64,000 bases of DNA, from contig NZ_CP053841.1 of the NCBI RefSeq assembly GCF_013201895.1, forward strand, positions 1,736,001-1,800,000, in the 5' to 3' direction. Source of the stretch: Campylobacter blaseri (GTDB lineage: Bacteria > Campylobacterota > Campylobacteria > Campylobacterales > Campylobacteraceae). The stretch's first letter is position 1; each line of letters starts with the position of its first letter. The notes under the pieces are model-generated. The model did not search any database, had not been told where the DNA came from, and was given only the letters and a program-made list of their open reading frames with translations. Positions 53,280-62,244 of this stretch are shown here, piece by piece. The translations under genes and the position numbers were made by a program.

Positions 53280-53816
53280 ATGATTAGATTGGCTAGAAAA
53301 GAGGATTTTAAAGATACAATAGAAATTTTAGAACTTGCTATGTCTGATTTTACAGATTTTATACTTGATACTAAAGATAAAAATAAAAAAATGAAACTAC
53401 TTGAAAAATATTTCAAAGCAAAAAACAATAGACTGTCTTATGAGAACATTCTTGTTTATGAAGAACAAAACGAAATTGTAGCCACAATATGTTTTTATGA
53501 AGGCTGGTTGAGTGATTTTTTAGATTCTCCATTTATAGAGAGATTAAAAAATATAGGCTCTAAAGTTGATATTTTAAAAGAGTGCAAGAATGATGAATTT
53601 TACATAGATAGCGTAGCGGTTAAAGAGAGCTTTAGGGGCAAGGGTTACTTTAAACAACTTATGCAAGAAGCAATAAAAATAGCAAAAGAATTAGGACATT
53701 CAAAAGTAAGTTTAATCACACAAACCCCTGAAATTTACGAAAGGCTGGGCTTTGATTTTATTAAAAACTTAGATTTTTATGGTGAAGTATATGCGAAGAT
53801 GGTAAAAAATATTTAA
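53280..53816 (+). CDS. GNAT-family N-acetyltransferase
   Basis: 178 residues. MIRLARKEDFKDTIEILELAM begins the GNAT fold. IDSVAVKESFRGKGYFKQLMQEAIKIAKELG contains the acetyl-CoA pyrophosphate loop (R-x-K-G), and SLITQTPEIYERLGFDFI is the C-terminal motif B with YERLGF. The acceptor substrate is unknown. AAGGA precedes the ATG. A decayed duplicate of its last ~20 codons lies at 57535-57603, on the far side of the small genes and the TonB receptor. Confidence 0.88.
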   Translation: MIRLARKEDFKDTIEILELAMSDFTDFILDTKDKNKKMKLLEKYFKAKNNRLSYENILVYEEQNEIVATICFYEGWLSDFLDSPFIERLKNIGSKVDILKECKNDEFYIDSVAVKESFRGKGYFKQLMQEAIKIAKELGHSKVSLITQTPEIYERLGFDFIKNLDFYGEVYAKMVKNI

Positions 53817-53861
53817 TTAGAAATTTGTTATGTTGCAAATTTATAAATAAAAAGGATTTTC

Positions 53862-54095
53862 ATATTAGATAGTTATAAAAAAGTTGAAAATGATATAGAA
53901 TCATTAAAAGAAAAAATTGCAAAGCTTGAAGAGAAAAAACAAAATATTATAAATGATAATAAAGATAAGATTGTAAAATCATTTTTGAAAATAATAGAAA
54001 ATGATAAGGAATTTTTGGAAAGATTTTTACAATTAGTAGATGAAAAAGATAGAGAAAAAATAAAAAGTTGTATAGAATTTTTAATAGAAAAATAA
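53862..54095 (+). CDS. Small coiled-coil protein with a non-canonical or lost start codon
   Basis: An open frame of 77 codons starting at ATA 53862, 5 bases after AAAGGA, encodes a helical, strongly heptad-like protein (SYKKVENDIESLKEKIAKLEEKK, then FLKIIENDKEFLERFLQLVDEKDREK). No ATG, GTG or TTG exists at the 5-prime end, but coding quality is good throughout. Either ATA is used or the start codon was mutated. It lies 45 bases after the GNAT gene and 19 before the next gene. No family is recognised. Confidence 0.6.
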   Translation: MLDSYKKVENDIESLKEKIAKLEEKKQNIINDNKDKIVKSFLKIIENDKEFLERFLQLVDEKDREKIKSCIEFLIEK

Positions 54096-54114
54096 ATCAA
54101 TAAAAGGATAAAAT

Positions 54115-54435
54115 ATGCACGGAGTTAAAATTATACTAGATGAAGAAAAAATCAAAAGAGAAAATAAATATGATATAGATAAATTGTATAGTGTTTTAGC
54201 GAAATATGCTGAAAGAAATCATCTTATAGTAAAAGATAAAAATACTTTTGTTTGTCCTGGAACTCAACACGATTTAGCATACTTAGGAAATTATGTTTAT
54301 GATTATTTAGCAAAATTAGAATGGCTACCTGATAATATAAAAGAATGGACTTGGTTTTGGGAAGAAGAAAATTATTATAAAGATATGATTAAATATTGCA
54401 CAGAAAAGAAAAAGGTTGGTTGGTATGCAAGATGA
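54115..54435 (+). CDS. Hypothetical protein upstream of and overlapping the VapD-like gene
   Basis: 106 residues, acidic and aromatic-rich (EWLPDNIKEWTWFWEEENYYKD), with MHGVKIILDEEKIKRENKYDIDKLYSVLAKYAERN at the start. No transmembrane helix or known motif is present. AAAGGA is 6 bases before the ATG. It overlaps the VapD-like gene by 11 bases, a coupling typical of toxin-antitoxin pairs, so it is a candidate partner. That role is inference only. Confidence 0.65.
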   Translation: MHGVKIILDEEKIKRENKYDIDKLYSVLAKYAERNHLIVKDKNTFVCPGTQHDLAYLGNYVYDYLAKLEWLPDNIKEWTWFWEEENYYKDMIKYCTEKKKVGWYAR

Positions 54436-54577
54436 AGAAGAAACTTTAAAAGCTATTAATTTTGATTTAGACACAAAAGAGCTAGAGAAAATTTTTAATG
54501 CTAATACTTCAAAGGCATATGAAATTATAAAAAAATTTATGTCTGAAAATGGATTAAAACCAACAACACAAAATTAA
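54425..54577 (+). pseudogene. Shortened VapD-like protein
   Basis: 50 residues, MQDEEETLKAINFDLDTKEL, then EKIFNANTSKAYEIIKKFMSENGLKP and a stop. The segment KAINFDLDTK...AYEIIKKFMSENG matches the N-terminal half of VapD-family endoribonucleases, which are about 90-95 residues long and continue with a QGS-x-Y strand that is missing here. The catalytic N-terminal Asp of FDLD is kept, but the second half of the fold is absent, so it is probably a decayed toxin. It could still act as a dominant-negative dimer partner. Confidence 0.6.
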
Positions 54578-54746
54578 CAGAAAAAAGCTAACTTGATTTT
54601 TAAATCCATTAAAAACGAGAATTGAGACAACTTTTATCAATTACAAATTAAAATTAAAATAATGAGCCTTACATTCATTTAAACTAATTAAAAGATTATA
54701 ATAAATCTTTTAGTGAAACTTAGAATCCTTGAAATTATATATAAAA

Positions 54747-54818
54747 ACAAGATTTTTCGTTTTGTTAAAAATAGCTTTGTTGGTTTGTAATTTTTAGGTT
54801 TTAAACGAAAAATCTTGT
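54747..54818. repeat. 16-base perfect inverted repeat with a 40-base spacer
   Basis: ACAAGATTTTTCGTTT at 54747-54762 and its exact complement at 54803-54818. It lies between the VapD-like remnant and the 3-prime end of the TonB receptor gene. The long spacer is unusual for a terminator. A small mobile-element remnant or a bidirectional terminator is possible. Confidence 0.65.
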
Positions 54819-54866
54819 ATTTGCTTCAAATTATTTATTTCAAATTTAAAGCAAAAATAACATAAA

Positions 54867-57386
54867 TTAAAATTTATAGTCAAAATTTATATGCAAAGTT
54901 CTTCCCGGAGCTGGAGTTAAGCCCATATTATTTGCATCTAAATAATAACGATTAGTTACATTATCTAAAGTTGCAGAAATAGTAAAATTATCATTTACTT
55001 TATAATTTGCGTATATGTCTACCAAATTATATGGTTTCCACTCTTCGCTTTTTGTATTTCCACCTTTTTCATCATGTGAAAAAACTGAAACTATCCTCTT
55101 TCCATAATAGCTATATCTAGCACCTAAATCTAATTTATTGTTAAAAAGTCTTGTTCCAATAGTTGCGTTAAATGTTGTTTTTGGAGGCAAAGTATTTGCA
55201 ATATTACTATTTATTATACCGCCCTTATAGCAAACTTTACCACCTTTTTCTGTATTGCAAAATTCAGTTTTTATATATTTTGTCAGTCCTAATTTTGTAT
55301 AAAATACTCCCATATCATAATAAGCTGAAGCCTCAAAACCTCTATAAAGAGCACTATCTATGTTCATTGTTTGCATTACTATAGCTCCTGAATTATCTAT
55401 TGTGTTAGTTCTAGTAAGGTAATCTTTGGTATAGTTGTTAAAAAATGCAAATTTTAACCCTAATATACTATCATCATATAAAACATCATCAAATAATAGA
55501 TTAGTTCCTATTTCCCAGTTTCTTTGTCTTTCTGGCTTTAAATCAGCCATACTATTATCTGCATTTTGTTGAGACCAGCCTTTTGAAGCCTGAAATAAAC
55601 TTGCAGACCTAACAGCTTGTGCATATTTTATATAAAATTGATACCCTAAAATTGGCTCATAACTAAGCATTACAATTGGAGAGATAGCATGAGCTTTATT
55701 AGGATTATTATATGACCTTTCAATTATAGAAACCCATTTACCAGTTATAGGGTCTTGTTCATATCCTTTAAATTTTTCAAGGGGTTGATAGTCTGTAATT
55801 TTACTATTTATATATCTAAGTCCTGTATCAAAAGTAAGCTCTTTTGTAAGTTTATAATTAGCTGACACAAATGCACTAAACTCTCTCTTTTTTGCATTTC
55901 TTATATAAAGTGGGGCTATGGCATCTTCAGGATAACCTTTTGCCCTTACTCTATCTAGTGCATCTTTTGGTGGTTTTATTCTCTCTATGGCATAAGAAAT
56001 TCCATAATTTAATTTTAAATCTCTATTTAACACTTTAAATTTTGAAGTATTATCCACACTTACTCCTTTTTGTGTTGAAAGTGTAAAATGAGCATGTCTA
56101 CTATCGCCGTCTGAGCCAAAATCATATCCATATTCCTGAGATAAAGGGGTAAAATTTGATGAATCACTTTTTGTAAGATAGGCACTGATATTTAAATGAA
56201 TATATGGATTTTGTGGAGAATATGTATATTTAGTGCTATAGCTATCAACTTCAACTTCTGAGCCTTCTCCTTCTAAAGAACCATATCCACGAACCATAAT
56301 AGACGGCATAAGTTCTCCGAATTTACTTCTATAACCACGATATGTAAAGTTGATTCTATGGTTATCATTATATAAATTTAACTTTGCTAAATATGATTTA
56401 TTGTCTTGAGATGTATTTAAAACCTCTTCACCAGCTCTATAATATGTATAGCCTTGTTTGTTTTTAAAATTCGTGCTTCCTTCTATAATTGAATCATATT
56501 CATCACCCATTTCTATATAGTCTTCTCGCTTATAATCAATACTTTCAACCTCTGGAATAGATCCATGTTTACCTACAAAATAGTTGCCTTGTTTTTTTCT
56601 AGCATATCCAAGCACGATATCAGCATTTTCCCATTTTTTAGCAAATGCAATGCTGTAATTATAGCTATTTCCTAAATTTGCAAATGGATTTGATGATGAA
56701 TATCTTGCATCTGGTGTCTGAGTTTGTTTTTCACAAATTCCTGAATTATTTGTCAAGCACTCATTTATCCATTTTCTTTGATACCCCCCCCTTGTATAAA
56801 GTCTAGGTCTTTTTACGGTATTTGACATAGTTCCAATTTGAACTCTAAGTCCCCAATCTTTTTTGGAGTTATTAGGAATTATATCTTGATATCCTATTGT
56901 ATTCATTCTTATAACACCACCAGTTGCACCAACACCATCAACACCCAAAGCTGGACCTTTTTCAATTTCAACATTTGAGATAAAATCAGGATCTAAGTAT
57001 GTTCTAGTGCTAGAACCTGCATATCCTTGCCATGTTGGAATGGACTGAATGGAATTATCTACCACAACAGGAACTCTATTTTCATTTTGAATACCTCTAA
57101 TGTTTACAGATATACCACCACTATTACGTTTATTTCCTATTATAACGCCTGGAATTCCACTTAAAAAATCACCAACTGAACTACCACGAAATTTAGTAAT
57201 CTCTTTACTATCTAAATAATTATAAGAACCTGTTTTTTGATAACTTTTAAGTGTAGTGGTTTCCAAATTTGGCTCAGCAACCACGCTAACTTGTTCTAAT
57301 AATACTTCAGAATAAGCAAATAAATAACCGCTAAAAAACAAATTATAAAGTATGATAATATTTAAATAGCTACTTTTTTTAATCAT
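54867..57386 (-). CDS. TonB-dependent outer membrane receptor (siderophore/haem type)
   Basis: About 839 residues. A signal peptide (about 1-27) is followed by a plug domain (about 45-170: SKEITKFRGSSVGDFLSGIPGVIIGNKRNSGGISVNIRGIQ, then VEIEKGPALGVDGVGATGGVIRMNT) and a 22-strand barrel. It ends in APGRTLHINFDYKF with the terminal Phe recognised by BAM. A GTG at 57395 is in frame but overlaps the AAAAGG site. ATG 57386 is spaced 8 bases from it and chosen. A Fur-like box lies upstream. The ligand is not identifiable from sequence. No tonB or ABC transporter genes are adjacent. Confidence 0.92.
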   Translation of the reverse strand: MIKKSSYLNIIILYNLFFSGYLFAYSEVLLEQVSVVAEPNLETTTLKSYQKTGSYNYLDSKEITKFRGSSVGDFLSGIPGVIIGNKRNSGGISVNIRGIQNENRVPVVVDNSIQSIPTWQGYAGSSTRTYLDPDFISNVEIEKGPALGVDGVGATGGVIRMNTIGYQDIIPNNSKKDWGLRVQIGTMSNTVKRPRLYTRGGYQRKWINECLTNNSGICEKQTQTPDARYSSSNPFANLGNSYNYSIAFAKKWENADIVLGYARKKQGNYFVGKHGSIPEVESIDYKREDYIEMGDEYDSIIEGSTNFKNKQGYTYYRAGEEVLNTSQDNKSYLAKLNLYNDNHRINFTYRGYRSKFGELMPSIMVRGYGSLEGEGSEVEVDSYSTKYTYSPQNPYIHLNISAYLTKSDSSNFTPLSQEYGYDFGSDGDSRHAHFTLSTQKGVSVDNTSKFKVLNRDLKLNYGISYAIERIKPPKDALDRVRAKGYPEDAIAPLYIRNAKKREFSAFVSANYKLTKELTFDTGLRYINSKITDYQPLEKFKGYEQDPITGKWVSIIERSYNNPNKAHAISPIVMLSYEPILGYQFYIKYAQAVRSASLFQASKGWSQQNADNSMADLKPERQRNWEIGTNLLFDDVLYDDSILGLKFAFFNNYTKDYLTRTNTIDNSGAIVMQTMNIDSALYRGFEASAYYDMGVFYTKLGLTKYIKTEFCNTEKGGKVCYKGGIINSNIANTLPPKTTFNATIGTRLFNNKLDLGARYSYYGKRIVSVFSHDEKGGNTKSEEWKPYNLVDIYANYKVNDNFTISATLDNVTNRYYLDANNMGLTPAPGRTLHINFDYKF

Positions 57387-57442
57387 TGGACACACCTTTT
57401 AGTAAATTTTTGATGAATAAACATTTTACAATAAGTAACTTA

Positions 57443-57471
57443 AATAATAATAAGAATTGTTCTCATTATAA
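57443..57471. promoter_or_regulatory. Fur-box-like sequence upstream of the TonB receptor
   Basis: The minus strand reads ATAATGAGAACAATTCTTATT, a near-palindrome close to the Fur consensus (7-1-7 type, TGAGAAC...TTCTTA core). It is about 60 bases before the receptor start, so iron repression is expected. Confidence 0.7.
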
Positions 57472-57534
57472 ATATAAAAAACTTGTCTTTTAAAGCGGTA
57501 AAAACTTAATTGGTTATGGTATTATTTATATTGA

Positions 57535-57603
57535 AATTAAAAATTTAGCTTCGAATTAAATTTTATGATGAAGTATATGTAAAGATAGCAAAAAAATTTA
57601 AGC
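57535..57603 (+). pseudogene. Decayed copy of the GNAT gene 3-prime end
   Basis: The stretch TTTTATGATGAAGTATATG (about 57560-57578) and the following ~25 bases match the end of the acetyltransferase gene (53775-53812) with a few changes, giving FYDEVYVKIAKKF against FYGEVYAKMVKNI. ATTAAAAATTTAG just upstream also matches, with a small insertion and frameshift between. It is the remnant of a second copy. Confidence 0.7.
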
Positions 57604-57619
57604 TAAAAAGCTTAAATTT
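57588..57619 (-). terminator. Terminator of the TerC/DUF475 gene
   Basis: A perfect 11-base stem AAATTTAAGCT (57594-57604) with AGCTTAAATTT (57609-57619), a 4-base loop and a T run on the minus strand. Confidence 0.85.
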
Positions 57620-57631
57620 CAAAATGCAAAA

Positions 57632-58612
57632 TTAGCTAGTTTTTTTATTTTTATAAACAGAGCATAAAAATGCTAAAAATATAAACCCAAATCCTATGGT
57701 TCCTGTTAAAATTTCACTAACTTCATAAAATACTTTTATAAACATAATAATAGCCAAAGCAAGTATAGCATAGTGTGCCCCATGCTCTAAATAGGCAAAC
57801 TGAGTTAGGGTTTTTTTCTCAACTAAATATATGGTTATACTTCTTACAAACATAGCTCCTATGCCAAGTCCTATCATTATGATAAAAATATTTTCACTTA
57901 AAGCAAATGCACCAATCACCCCATCAAAACTAAAACTTGCATCAAGCACTTCAAGATATAAAAAGCCCATTAGCCCGCTTCTAACTCCGTTTGCACTAAA
58001 TCTTTCATTTAAAGATGAGATTATTATATGAACTAAAATAGCACTAAAATAGGCGGTGGTATAGGTTGTATTTTTTGTTAGAGAAATTATATAAAGTCCT
58101 AAGATGAGAGCTAGGATAGTGCTTATATTTGGTATGTTTTTTAAAAAATTTATTAGAACATTGTTTTCAATTATTTTAATCCAATACACATCTTTATCTT
58201 TGTTAAAAAAGAAGTCAAAAAATACCATAATTAAAAAAGCACCACCAAAGATGTAAATTTCATTTTTATGAGCATCTAATACAGCATGATATTTTTCTGG
58301 CTCTGTAATTGCAAAATTTAAAGTTTGAAGCATTCCATACCCTGAAGCAATAGAGACGATAAGCAAAGGAAATATAAATCTCATTCCAAAAACAGCAATT
58401 GGAATCCCAAAAATGATAAATCTATCTTGCCAAATTTTACTCATACCATTTAAAACTTTTGCATTTACAACGGCATTATCAAAACTAAGACTAACTTCTA
58501 AAACGCAGAGTAAAAAGCAGATATAAACAGCACTTATACCGCCCAAATAAAACGCTACAACAAGACCTATTATAGTAATTATAAAAGATGAATAAAAATA
58601 TTTCAATGTCAA
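57632..58612 (-). CDS. TerC-like integral membrane protein (DUF475)
   Basis: 326 residues with about nine hydrophobic segments. SLSFDNAVVNAKVL near residue 45 and LDASFSFDGVIGAFALSENIFIIMIGLGIGAMFVRS near 215 are the two inverted acidic motifs of TerC-type proteins, thought to bind or move Mn2+/Ca2+ or take part in metal homeostasis. DUF475 members are the ~330-residue branch. It is monocistronic, with its own terminator, and divergent from msrAB. Confidence 0.87.
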   Translation of the reverse strand: MTLKYFYSSFIITIIGLVVAFYLGGISAVYICFLLCVLEVSLSFDNAVVNAKVLNGMSKIWQDRFIIFGIPIAVFGMRFIFPLLIVSIASGYGMLQTLNFAITEPEKYHAVLDAHKNEIYIFGGAFLIMVFFDFFFNKDKDVYWIKIIENNVLINFLKNIPNISTILALILGLYIISLTKNTTYTTAYFSAILVHIIISSLNERFSANGVRSGLMGFLYLEVLDASFSFDGVIGAFALSENIFIIMIGLGIGAMFVRSITIYLVEKKTLTQFAYLEHGAHYAILALAIIMFIKVFYEVSEILTGTIGFGFIFLAFLCSVYKNKKTS

Positions 58613-58719
58613 CCTTTTTAAATTTTAAAATTAAAATTATATCATTTAATCATTTGGATTTTATTTTAATTTTCTTAATAAAAATATGATAAATTTTATA
58701 AATTTAAACAAGGAGAATT

Positions 58720-59739
58720 ATGAAAATTTTAATAAAATTAATGATGTTTTTTGCAATATGTTTAAATGCACAAAACTTAAAAGGTGAAAAAATGAATGAA
58801 ATATATTTAGCAGGTGGTTGTTTTTGGGGAGTTGAAGGATACTTCAAACAACTTGATGGAGTTATAGAAACTAATGTTGGTTATGCAAATGGAAGCAGTA
58901 ATAAAACAAGCTATTATGAGCTAAAATTTACAAATCATGCAGAGGCTATGCATTTAAAATATGATGAAAGCAAAATTACACTAAATGAAATTTTAGAACA
59001 TTTTTTTAGAATAATTGACCCTACTTCTGTAAACAAGCAAGGAAACGATGTTGGTAAACAATATAGAAGTGGAATTTACTATACTGATGATGAAAGTGGC
59101 AATATAGCAAAAGAATTTATAAAAGAAAAACAAAAAGAGTTTACAAAAAAGATAGCCGTAGAAGTTGAACCACTAAAAAACTATATTTTAGCTGAAGAAT
59201 ACCATCAAAACTATCTTGGGAAAAATCCAAATGGATACTGCCATGTTGATTTAAGTCTTGCAAAAGTTCCACTAGAAAAAACTAAAAAAGAGAATAAAAA
59301 ATTCAAAGCCCCTCCAAAAGAAGAGTTAAAACAAAAATTAGATCCACTTGCATATGCTGTTACACAAAAAGATAAAACAGAACGCCCATTTAGTAGCAAG
59401 TATGATAAATTTTATGAAAAAGGAATTTATGTAGATGTTGTAAGTGGGGAGCCTTTGTTTAGTTCAACTGATAAATTTAACTCAGGATCTGGCTGGCCAA
59501 GTTTTTCTAAACCCATATCAAAAGATTTTGTAAAAGAAAAGACAGATTATAGCATCGGTATGAAAAGAGTTGAAATTCGCTCAACAAATGCAAATAGCCA
59601 TTTAGGACATGTTTTTAACGATGGTCCAAAAGAAAAAGGCGGTATGAGATACTGCATAAATGGAGCTGCTTTAAAATTTATACCACTTGAAGATATGGAA
59701 AAAGAGGGATATGGAGATTATATAGAACTTGTAAAATAA
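58720..59739 (+). CDS. msrAB: Bifunctional peptide methionine sulfoxide reductase MsrA/MsrB
   Basis: 339 residues. A signal peptide (about 1-18, [12 protein letters not shown]) sends it to the periplasm. The MsrA domain (about 25-180) has the catalytic [10 protein letters not shown] and the C-terminal [18 protein letters not shown]. The MsrB domain (about 200-335) has [23 protein letters not shown] and the catalytic Cys in [13 protein letters not shown]. The CxxC zinc pairs of many MsrB are absent. It repairs both Met-S- and Met-R-oxide in exported proteins. AAGGAG precedes the ATG. Neisserial PilB is a known fusion of the same two activities. Confidence 0.95.
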   Translation: MKILIKLMMFFAICLNAQNLKGEKMNEIYLAGGCFWGVEGYFKQLDGVIETNVGYANGSSNKTSYYELKFTNHAEAMHLKYDESKITLNEILEHFFRIIDPTSVNKQGNDVGKQYRSGIYYTDDESGNIAKEFIKEKQKEFTKKIAVEVEPLKNYILAEEYHQNYLGKNPNGYCHVDLSLAKVPLEKTKKENKKFKAPPKEELKQKLDPLAYAVTQKDKTERPFSSKYDKFYEKGIYVDVVSGEPLFSSTDKFNSGSGWPSFSKPISKDFVKEKTDYSIGMKRVEIRSTNANSHLGHVFNDGPKEKGGMRYCINGAALKFIPLEDMEKEGYGDYIELVK

Positions 59740-59748
59740 ATGAAATTA

Positions 59749-59776
59749 AATAGCGAGAAAAATCTCGCTATTTTTT
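59749..59776. terminator. Bidirectional terminator between msrAB and the molybdoenzyme gene
   Basis: A perfect 9-base stem AATAGCGAG...CTCGCTATT with a 6-base loop and a T run on the plus strand. The minus strand also has T-rich sequence. Confidence 0.85.
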
Positions 59777-59778
59777 AA

Positions 59779-62235
59779 TTAAGCATTTAATATTTTTGGT
59801 TTAGAAAATGCTTTTATTGCTCTTATAACACCTTTATACTTTTCTACCTCTACAAGGTTAGTGTGAGCTATATTGCTTTGTGCTAGCTTGCTAGTTCCTT
59901 TGTCTTTTGTTAGAACATTCACACAACCATGTTGACAAAGACTCTTTTTGCCCCAAATTTCAGGATCATACCAAGCACCTTCACACACAATCACAACATC
60001 ATCTTGAGTAATGTCACTAACCATAGCACCACATAAAATCTCGCCACGATCATTAAAAACCCTAACAATATCTCCTGTTTTTATATTTCGTTTTTTAGCT
60101 GCACTTTCACTTATGATTATAGGTTCTCTGCCATTAACTTCTGCATAGTTTCTAACTAAAGAATTATTTAGCTGTGAATGCAATCTAAGGCGCGGATGTG
60201 GAGTATTTAGTGCTAAAGGATATTTTTTTGTCATCTCTTTATTTCCTAACCATTCAATTGGTTCAAACCAAGTAGGATGTCCATAGCAATCATCATATCC
60301 CATTTTTGCAATTACTGGAGAATATATCTCTATTCTGCCTGATGGAGTGCCAAGTCTATGCTTTCTAGGATTTTTCCTAAAATTTGAAAATCTTGTAAAA
60401 TATTTTTTCTCTTCTTCAGGTTTATCAAATTTAATATAACCATTTTCCCAAAATTCTTCAAATGTAGGCATATCCTTATAGCCTAAATATTTTGCTTGTT
60501 CCATGGCGTCTTTAAAAATTTCTTTTATCCACTCCATTTCAGTTTTACCCTCTGTGAAAACTTCTTCCATTCCCCATCTTTTACATATTTCTCTGCAAAT
60601 TTCAAAGTCGCTTCTGCTTTCTCCCATAGGTTCAACAGCTTTTTTAATAGCAAAAATATATTCTCCTGTTCCATTTGATTGATCTATATCATCTCTTTCG
60701 CCTTCAATGGCTACTGGAAATACAATATCACTTAACTTTGCCCCACTTGTCCAATAAGGCTCTGCAGTTATAACAGTATCTAGTTTTTTCCAAGCTTCAA
60801 TAGTTTTGTTTATCTCTTGATGTCTTGTAAAGATAGAACCGCAAGCACTAAATGCAACTCTCATATGAGGAAGTATAAACTCTTGTCCATTTCTCAACAT
60901 CTTTGAACCAGGATTTAACAATGCATCTGTCATTCTACTATTTGGTATTACATAGTTTTTATTTTTAACCCAAGGACTATTTTCATCAGTATATTCATCA
61001 CTAGGAATAGAGCTTAATCCTTTTAATACAGGAGAAATAAAAGTGCCATCACTTGTCTTATGCCCTTGATCACAAGTCATAAATCCACAACCCTCTTTAC
61101 CAATGTGTCCTAACATAGAGGCAAGTGTTATTAATGCCCAATATGATTGCTCTCCGTGATCTTGTCTTTGTATAGCAAATCCACTCATAATTATTGATTC
61201 ATTTTTAGCTAAGGATATGCAAAGTTCTTCAAGTTTTTTAACATCAACTCCACAAATTTTACTAGCCCATTCTAAATTTTTAACAATATTATCTTTTTCA
61301 CCCAAAAGATACTCTTTAAATTTATTAAATCCAACTGTGCATTTTTTGATAAAATCTTCATCATAAAGTTTATTTTCGTATAAGTAGTGGCACATTCCAA
61401 TCATCATAGCAGTATCAGTGCCAGGAATTACTCCTATAAAATCAGAATTTAAATATCTAATTGTATTGTTTCTATAGGTATCTACTGCGTAAATCTTTTT
61501 TTCACCATTTTCATTCATCTTTTTAAGTTTTGTGTAATATTTATATCCATCGTGTGTTGGAGAGCCTATTCCTATCTCATTTGTAACAAGCGGATCTGTT
61601 CCCCAAAAAACAATAGTTTTTGCAGATTTTACTATTGCTTCCCATCTTGTCGGAGCTTCGTTTGGCTCTATAGTTCCTATGATATGGGGCATTAAAACAT
61701 GTCCTGCACCATATGAATAGTTCCCATCTTCAGAGACAAAACCGCCAAGAATAGTAAGCATTCTTCTTGCAGTTGCTCTTCCCCAGCTAACTTTGCCTAT
61801 TCCACCCCACCAATAACACTCTCCATAGATAGACTGGGCTCCATATTTATCAAAATTATCTTTTAATGCTTTAGCCGCTAAATCAAGAGCAGTATCCCAA
61901 TCAACTCTAACAAATTCTTCCTCTCCTCTAAGTTCTGGATTTTTAGGTCCTTTGTTTTTTAAATAACTTTTCCTAACACAAGGATACAAAACCCTACTTT
62001 CGTTTTGAATTTTATCTGGAACAGCATTATTTAATGTAGTTGGAAATTTATCAGCGAAAAATGGTTCTACACCTACTATTTGACCACTAACTACTTTATT
62101 ATAATAAGGACCAAACCTATTAGCACAAAATACTTTTTTTTGATCAAAAATAGTTTGTTTAATACCCTCTATTTTATTTGCCTGTAATCCAACCCCTGCT
62201 AATGCACTTAATTTTAAAAAATCTCTTCTTTTCAT
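59779..62235 (-). CDS. TorA/BisC-type molybdopterin S-/N-oxide reductase
   Basis: 818 residues. The Tat signal MKRRDFLKLSALAGVGL exports it folded. No N-terminal Fe-S cysteines are present, as in TMAO/DMSO/biotin-sulfoxide reductases. GECYWWGGIGKVSWGRA, GNYSYGAGHVLMPHIIGT (Ser as likely Mo ligand), VFWGTDPLVTNEIG and the C-terminal LNTPHPRLRLHSQLNNS and GDIVRVFNDRGEILCG bind the bis-MGD cofactor. It is paired with the cytochrome c gene 9 bases upstream, the arrangement of C. jejuni Cj0264c-Cj0265c for S- and N-oxide respiration. moaC and mobA here serve its cofactor. Confidence 0.92.
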   Translation of the reverse strand: MKRRDFLKLSALAGVGLQANKIEGIKQTIFDQKKVFCANRFGPYYNKVVSGQIVGVEPFFADKFPTTLNNAVPDKIQNESRVLYPCVRKSYLKNKGPKNPELRGEEEFVRVDWDTALDLAAKALKDNFDKYGAQSIYGECYWWGGIGKVSWGRATARRMLTILGGFVSEDGNYSYGAGHVLMPHIIGTIEPNEAPTRWEAIVKSAKTIVFWGTDPLVTNEIGIGSPTHDGYKYYTKLKKMNENGEKKIYAVDTYRNNTIRYLNSDFIGVIPGTDTAMMIGMCHYLYENKLYDEDFIKKCTVGFNKFKEYLLGEKDNIVKNLEWASKICGVDVKKLEELCISLAKNESIIMSGFAIQRQDHGEQSYWALITLASMLGHIGKEGCGFMTCDQGHKTSDGTFISPVLKGLSSIPSDEYTDENSPWVKNKNYVIPNSRMTDALLNPGSKMLRNGQEFILPHMRVAFSACGSIFTRHQEINKTIEAWKKLDTVITAEPYWTSGAKLSDIVFPVAIEGERDDIDQSNGTGEYIFAIKKAVEPMGESRSDFEICREICKRWGMEEVFTEGKTEMEWIKEIFKDAMEQAKYLGYKDMPTFEEFWENGYIKFDKPEEEKKYFTRFSNFRKNPRKHRLGTPSGRIEIYSPVIAKMGYDDCYGHPTWFEPIEWLGNKEMTKKYPLALNTPHPRLRLHSQLNNSLVRNYAEVNGREPIIISESAAKKRNIKTGDIVRVFNDRGEILCGAMVSDITQDDVVIVCEGAWYDPEIWGKKSLCQHGCVNVLTKDKGTSKLAQSNIAHTNLVEVEKYKGVIRAIKAFSKPKILNA

Positions 62236-62244
62236 ATTTTTCTC

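Noticed and set aside
53873-54100. A 75-residue minus-strand frame in the small-gene block
   Set aside because: It is the reverse of the coiled-coil gene at 53862-54095. The Ser/Phe/Ile-rich composition is typical of antisense frames over Lys/Glu-rich coding sequence.
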